Below are positions 6,907-9,633 of a DNA stretch of 9,633 nt, piece after piece. The notes under the pieces are model-generated. The model was not told where the DNA came from, ran no database searches, and saw nothing but the letters and a program-made list of their open reading frames with translations. Where the stretch lies: positions 1-9,633 of the forward strand of contig JAPLJQ010000226.1 in assembly GCA_026388495.1 (NCBI GenBank), given 5' to 3'. This DNA is from Deltaproteobacteria bacterium. GTDB taxonomy: Bacteria; Desulfobacterota; Syntrophia; Syntrophales; UBA2185. The position numbers and the translations under genes were made by a program. Within the stretch, counting starts at the first letter, position 1; every line of letters starts with the position of its first letter.

Positions 6907-7450
6907 GAATGGTCACGGCTCTTCTCAAGGCAAGGGCAAAGGCCTTAAAAATTGCCTCTGCGATGTGATGGTTATTCTTACCATATATGACGTTGATATG
7001 CAAGGTTATTCCGCTATGATCTGAAAATGACTTGAAAAATTCCTTCAACAGGGCAGGATCAAATTTCCCGATTTTCTTGTCTTTAAAATCCACATGGTAT
7101 ATGAGATAAGGTCTGCCCGAAATATCCATCACAACGCTGCACAAACTCTCATCCATGGGAACGTTGGCTGAACCATAACGGACAATCCCCCTTTTATCTC
7201 CAAGGGCTTCCTTAACGGCTTCACCCAGGCATATCCCGATATCCTCAACCAGATGATGATCGTCGATGTCCGTATCGCCCTTGCTTTTTATCACCAGATC
7301 CATGAGGCCATGACGGGAAAAAAGATTCAGCATATGATCAAGAAAAGTGACCGATGTGGCGATCTCCCCCTGTCCCGATCCATCAAGATCAACCTTCATA
7401 TAGACGTCCGTTTCCGTGGTCTTCCGCTGTATTGTTGCGCTCCGGCCCAT
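6863..7450 (-). CDS. hisB: HisB, imidazoleglycerol-phosphate dehydratase
   Basis: HisB removes water from imidazole-glycerol phosphate to give imidazole-acetol phosphate, the sixth step of histidine synthesis; the enzyme is a manganese-dependent 24-mer. The 195-residue protein is the single-function form, with no phosphatase domain. Both metal-binding repeats are present: DDHHLVEDIG (H65, H66, E69) and NNHHIAEAIFKA (H161, H162, E165), along with TFLDHML (H39) and FSRHG. The start is ATG at 7450 (MGRSATIQRKTTET), which matches the family start; AAAGG lies 10 nt upstream. The frame stays open for 43 further codons upstream, but that stretch is the out-of-frame reading of the hisG 3' end and is not part of HisB. 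It follows hisG and precedes the lipoprotein gene in one apparent operon. Confidence 0.96.
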   Translation of the reverse strand: MGRSATIQRKTTETDVYMKVDLDGSGQGEIATSVTFLDHMLNLFSRHGLMDLVIKSKGDTDIDDHHLVEDIGICLGEAVKEALGDKRGIVRYGSANVPMDESLCSVVMDISGRPYLIYHVDFKDKKIGKFDPALLKEFFKSFSDHSGITLHINVIYGKNNHHIAEAIFKAFALALRRAVTIHDRIEGVLSTKGSL

Positions 7451-7464
7451 AATTGCACTACCTT

Positions 7465-7575
7465 TCAGATGACTTTGTTCAGGGGATATTCTATGATACC
7501 TTCCGCACCCGCTTCCTGAAGCAGGGGGATCAAATCCCGTACGACATTCCCGCTTACGATTGTCTCGACAGCTTA
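7465..7575 (-). pseudogene. hisG: hisG 3' end separated by an in-frame TAA (C-terminal domain remnant)
   Basis: Directly after the TAA at 7575-7573, the same frame continues for 35 codons to a TGA at 7467-7465. They read AVETIVSGNVVRDLIPLLQE and then AGAEGIIEYPLNKVI, which is the standard end of long-form HisG. No frame change is involved; one codon alone breaks the gene. In relatives this position commonly carries tyrosine (EWYAV), so TAT or TAC changed to TAA is the simplest history. With it restored the protein would be 290 residues, the usual length. The coding pattern is undamaged, so the lesion is very recent, a sequencing error, or read through. Confidence 0.85.
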
Positions 7576-8337
7576 CCATTCGTTCGAGTATAACCCGGAT
7601 ATCGTAGGCGCTTTCAGTGACGGCAGAAGAAGAACAACCCTGCCGAGATTCTCCTTGGACACATTCAGTTTCAACCCGACTTTCCCCATGGCCAGCAATG
7701 AACCATTCAGCAATGTCCTGATCTGCTCAATCTTCTTCCGCTTCCATGGATCTTCCCATGCATCGGGATTGGCGATCAATTTCGTATTGGTCTTCATCAG
7801 TTCATGAACAATCTTTAACTTGTTGGCCTTGAGCGTCCTTCCCGTTTCCGTCACCTCCACAATGGCATCCACGAGGCCTTCAACCACCTTCGCTTCCGTT
7901 GCACCCCAGGAGAATTCAACATGAACATTGATACTCCTCTCCTTGAAATACCTTTCCGTAAACCTGACCAGTTCCGTCGAAATTCTCTTCCCCTCCATAT
8001 CCTCTATGGAACGGATGGGAGAATCCTCCCTCACGACCAGAACCCATCGCGCCTGTCTGGCCGATGCCTTAGAATAGATCAGATCCTGCACCTCAACCAC
8101 CTGTGAATCATTCTCAATAATCCAGTCCTTTCCCGTCAGGCCCAGATCAAGCGTCCCATCCTCCACGTATCTCGCCATCTCCTGCGCCCGTACCAGGGTA
8201 CAGGAGATTTCCTCATCATCTATATCGGGAAAATAGCTTCTTTCATCATATGAAATACGCCAGCCGGCCATTTTAAAAAGGTCAACCGTCTTGGCCTCCA
8301 GGCTTCCCTTCGGTATTCCAAGTTTCAATTTACTCAT
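7573..8337 (-). CDS. hisG: HisG, ATP phosphoribosyltransferase, truncated by an in-frame stop
   Basis: HisG joins ATP and PRPP to make phosphoribosyl-ATP, the first and feedback-controlled step of histidine synthesis. The open frame gives 254 residues. The catalytic domains are complete: KLGIPKGSLE at the start, LGLTGKDW (65-72), and the PRPP-binding loop VDAIVEVTETGRTLKAN (156-172). The C-terminal ACT-like domain of long-form HisG, which binds histidine and supports hexamer assembly, begins near 210 (LLAMGKVGLKLNV) but is cut after SNEW at residue 254. The missing half lies in the same frame beyond the stop. Long-form HisG does not need HisZ; a half domain would probably fold poorly or lose feedback control. 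ATG at 8337 overlaps the hisI stop codon as ATGA. Catalytic identity is certain. Confidence 0.95.
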   Translation of the reverse strand: MSKLKLGIPKGSLEAKTVDLFKMAGWRISYDERSYFPDIDDEEISCTLVRAQEMARYVEDGTLDLGLTGKDWIIENDSQVVEVQDLIYSKASARQARWVLVVREDSPIRSIEDMEGKRISTELVRFTERYFKERSINVHVEFSWGATEAKVVEGLVDAIVEVTETGRTLKANKLKIVHELMKTNTKLIANPDAWEDPWKRKKIEQIRTLLNGSLLAMGKVGLKLNVSKENLGRVVLLLPSLKAPTISGLYSNEW

Positions 8338-8708
8338 TTATAAACATCCTCCGGTTTAAATACGAGTTCTCCGACGATCTCTGTTTTTTCGTTGACGACC
8401 CTTCTATAGAAACACGACCGGTACCCGGTATGACATGCGGCGCCGCCTACCTGTTGAACTTTCAGAACAAGGGTGTCTGCGTCGCAGTCAATCAGAATTT
8501 CCCTGACGAGCTGGACATGACCGGACGTTTCACCCTTAACCCACAGTTCATTTCTCGACCGGCTCCAATACGTGGCCTTTCCCGTCTCCTGTGTTTTCAA
8601 CCAAGCCTCACGATTCATATAAGCCAGCATCAGCACTTCTTTTGTTTCATCATCCTGAACAATGACCGGAATCAGACCATTGCTTTTATCAAAATCGATT
8701 TCTATCAC
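8334..8708 (-). CDS. hisI: HisI, phosphoribosyl-AMP cyclohydrolase
   Basis: HisI opens the adenine ring of phosphoribosyl-AMP, the third step of histidine synthesis. It uses Zn2+ for catalysis and Mg2+ at a nearby site. The 124-residue protein is the single-domain form without the HisE pyrophosphohydrolase, which must be encoded elsewhere. Diagnostic blocks are TYWSRSRNELWVKGETSGH (47-64), DCDADTLVLKVQQ (74-86; D74, D76 and D78 as metal ligands) and ACHTGYRSCFYR (91-102; C92, H93, C99). The start is GTG at 8708, with GGGGAG 7 nt upstream. It is the first gene of the leftward his cluster and overlaps hisG by 4 bp, which implies translational coupling. Confidence 0.97.
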   Translation of the reverse strand: MIEIDFDKSNGLIPVIVQDDETKEVLMLAYMNREAWLKTQETGKATYWSRSRNELWVKGETSGHVQLVREILIDCDADTLVLKVQQVGGAACHTGYRSCFYRRVVNEKTEIVGELVFKPEDVYK

Positions 8709-8958
8709 CGTTTCTCTCCCCGCAAAGCTTATAAATGTGACTTATAATTGTAAGGCTTTTGTATCGTTATGACGAAAACAGCCGTTGAAAGGTCTTTCCC
8801 GTCCTTTGTCATCTTGCATCCCTGATAGAAATATATTATAATTTGAATATATCTCATTGAAAGGTTTACATAACTTTGCATCATTAATGTAAGAATTTAT
8901 TTTAATCAAGCATTATTTTTTTTATTCATTTCTTTGTCGTTATGGATCATCCTTCTCC
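8709..8958. other. AT-rich divergent intergenic region upstream of hisI
   Basis: No gene is seen here. The stretch 8825-8935 is strongly AT-rich and contains TATAAT on both strands (8837-8842 plus; 8840-8835 minus). The plus copy has a weak TTGCAT 17 bp upstream (8814-8819); the minus copy has only CTTTCA 17 bp upstream. Either could be a promoter, and the minus copy could start the his transcript with a leader of about 120 nt. That leader has no run of histidine codons, so classical his attenuation is not supported. No riboswitch was recognised. Confidence 0.4.
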
Positions 8959-8987
8959 TTGACACAAAACGGTATTTTCCCTATACT
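8959..8987 (+). promoter_or_regulatory. Consensus sigma-70 promoter for the small membrane-protein gene
   Basis: TTGACA (8959-8964) is perfect, the spacer is the ideal 17 bp, and TATACT (8982-8987) differs from consensus by one base. Transcription should begin near 8994, inside the small palindrome CCCTCAGGG (8991-8999), which could be an operator. It is the best promoter in the window and points only at the gene starting at 9114. Confidence 0.85.
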
Positions 8988-9014
8988 TACCCCTCAGGGA
9001 TGAGTTGAAGCTCC

Positions 9015-9085
9015 GACCGGGAAACGAGGCTTCCAGGCAAGAAAGATCCTTTTCGGGGCGGGGCATGAGGAAGGTGTTCCCGGTC
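9015..9085 (+). other. Self-complementary 5' leader
   Basis: In the predicted leader, GACCGGGAA (9015-9023) is perfectly complementary to TTCCCGGTC (9077-9085), and CTTCC (9030-9034) to GGAAG (9069-9073) inside it. The arms could close a roughly 70-nt structured domain that ends 28 nt before the start codon. It matches no RNA class that I recognise. It may be a regulatory fold, a stabilising 5' structure, or chance. Confidence 0.4.
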
Positions 9086-9113
9086 ATGATGTAAAATACA
9101 AGGGGGAAACGTT

Positions 9114-9413
9114 ATGTCACTACTTGTTGGAGGCGCTGTTTCGGCGGTTCTTGGACTCATCGGTTTCTTTTTCTGGTGGGCTGATTTTATGACGATTTTA
9201 AAAGGGGGAATTCCCATCCTGCTTTTCTTAGGCGGCATACTGGCTGTTTATATCGGCGTTGATGAGATTCAGGACAAACTCCTGGAAGAACGTCATAAGC
9301 AGGAAGAAAGCCTTGCCAAGGCCCGGGAAGAAATCGAAATGGTCAGAGCAAAGGCGGAGCAGTATAAGGAAGAACTCGACAAAATGAAGGAAGAAAAGAA
9401 AAAGGAATCATAA
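9114..9413 (+). CDS. Small two-helix membrane protein with a coiled-coil tail, unknown function
   Basis: The 99-residue protein has two hydrophobic helices at about 3-24 and 31-50, split by a short turn (ADFMTILKGG), so both ends probably face the same side. From 50 to 98 a highly charged helix rich in E and K follows, a likely coiled coil. The aromatic patch FFFWW (18-22) and the glycine-rich GGIPILLFLGGILAVYIG (31-48) are its most distinctive features. The ATG at 9114 has GGGGG 7 nt upstream, and the gene ends in tandem stops TAA TAA. It is the only rightward gene and has a near-perfect promoter and a long leader. That argues it is real and well expressed. I do not recognise a named family. 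A helical hairpin with a cytoplasmic coiled coil could scaffold other proteins at the membrane, but that is speculation. Confidence 0.8.
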   Translation: MSLLVGGAVSAVLGLIGFFFWWADFMTILKGGIPILLFLGGILAVYIGVDEIQDKLLEERHKQEESLAKAREEIEMVRAKAEQYKEELDKMKEEKKKES

Positions 9414-9633
9414 TAAAACTTGACAGGGTCGGAAAAATAAAATAAGACGCCTGCTAAAATCAGAAGGGACGAAAGCAATTGAATTCTTTAAACATCACAT
9501 ACCCATATACCCTTCCTCTGTTGAGAAATTGTCCCCCTTCTAAAACCTATATGTATTAATGCCTGCTGTTCGGCTTTAAATCAAACCGGGCATGCAGGCC
9601 ATCCCAGCATTACCAGAATTCATTCCTAATTCA
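9414..9633. other. Non-coding right end with two inverted repeats
   Basis: No convincing gene is seen. AGAAGGGAC (9462-9470) is matched by GTCCCCCTTCT (9531-9541) apart from two extra C. GCCTGC (9561-9566) pairs with GCAGGC (9594-9599), with CGG/CCG and TTT/AAA continuing inside that loop. An extended -10-like TGCTAAAAT is at 9452-9460, preceded by no clear -35. The second hairpin could help end the 9114 transcript but has no U tract. Confidence 0.35.

Noticed and set aside
7451..7579. 43-residue N-terminal extension of HisB in the open frame
   Set aside because: It is the hisG 3' end read out of frame; HisB homologues begin at MGRSA-type sequence, and the ribosome-binding site is at 7450.
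8756..8833. 25-codon leader peptide upstream of hisI (MQDDKGRERP...) as a his attenuator
   Set aside because: Only one histidine codon, a weak ribosome-binding site and no terminator/antiterminator pair recognised.
9420..9447. Plus-strand promoter beginning with TTGACA at 9420
   Set aside because: No acceptable -10 hexamer at 16-18 bp; TAAGAC is a poor match.

Overview
The window reads as a conserved chromosomal segment of a free-living Gram-negative bacterium. The gene set and order (HIT–yqeY–dnaG–rpoD–tRNA, and a his cluster carrying a lipoprotein gene) most resemble Deltaproteobacteria/Desulfobacterota such as the Syntrophales. That placement is inference from remembered gene order, not a search. 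No phage, CRISPR array, transposase or defence system is visible. Nearly everything is transcribed leftward (minus strand); one small gene at the right end runs rightward.

Right to left along the minus strand. (1) 8708-5396 is a histidine-biosynthesis cluster in the order hisI, hisG, hisB, lipoprotein gene, hisA. It is tightly packed: hisI and hisG overlap by 4 bp (ATGA), and the restored end of hisG lies 14 bp before hisB. hisH, hisF, hisD, hisC and hisE are not in the window, and the lipoprotein gene sits where hisH is often found. (2) 5149-5395 is an intergenic gap filled by a palindromic repeat of the 'GTCATTCC...GGAATGAC' type and a second strong hairpin. (3) 5148-692 is a macromolecular-synthesis type cluster: HIT-family hydrolase, yqeY, primase dnaG and the primary sigma factor rpoD. 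(4) 613-538 is a CAU-anticodon tRNA, probably tRNA-Ile2, with its own candidate promoter in the rpoD tail. A strong bidirectional terminator (381-414) follows. (5) 336-1 is the start of a COG1579-type coiled-coil/zinc-ribbon protein that runs off the left edge.

On the plus strand, a textbook sigma-70 promoter (TTGACA, 17 bp, TATACT, 8959-8987) drives a roughly 120-nt leader that can fold on itself. The leader precedes a 99-residue protein with two membrane helices and a charged coiled-coil tail (9114-9413). No gene is recognised in the last 220 bases, but two inverted repeats are.

The most useful observations are anomalies in otherwise ordinary genes. hisG is cut by an in-frame TAA at codon 255, although the following 35 codons still encode a perfect-looking HisG C-terminus. 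The lipoprotein gene has an ideal ribosome-binding site in front of ATC instead of ATG. RpoD region 4.2 is one residue short, with unusual substitutions in a nearly invariant helix-turn-helix. Together these suggest base errors in the assembly or real lesions, and reads should settle which. I did not find a convincing new multi-gene system.
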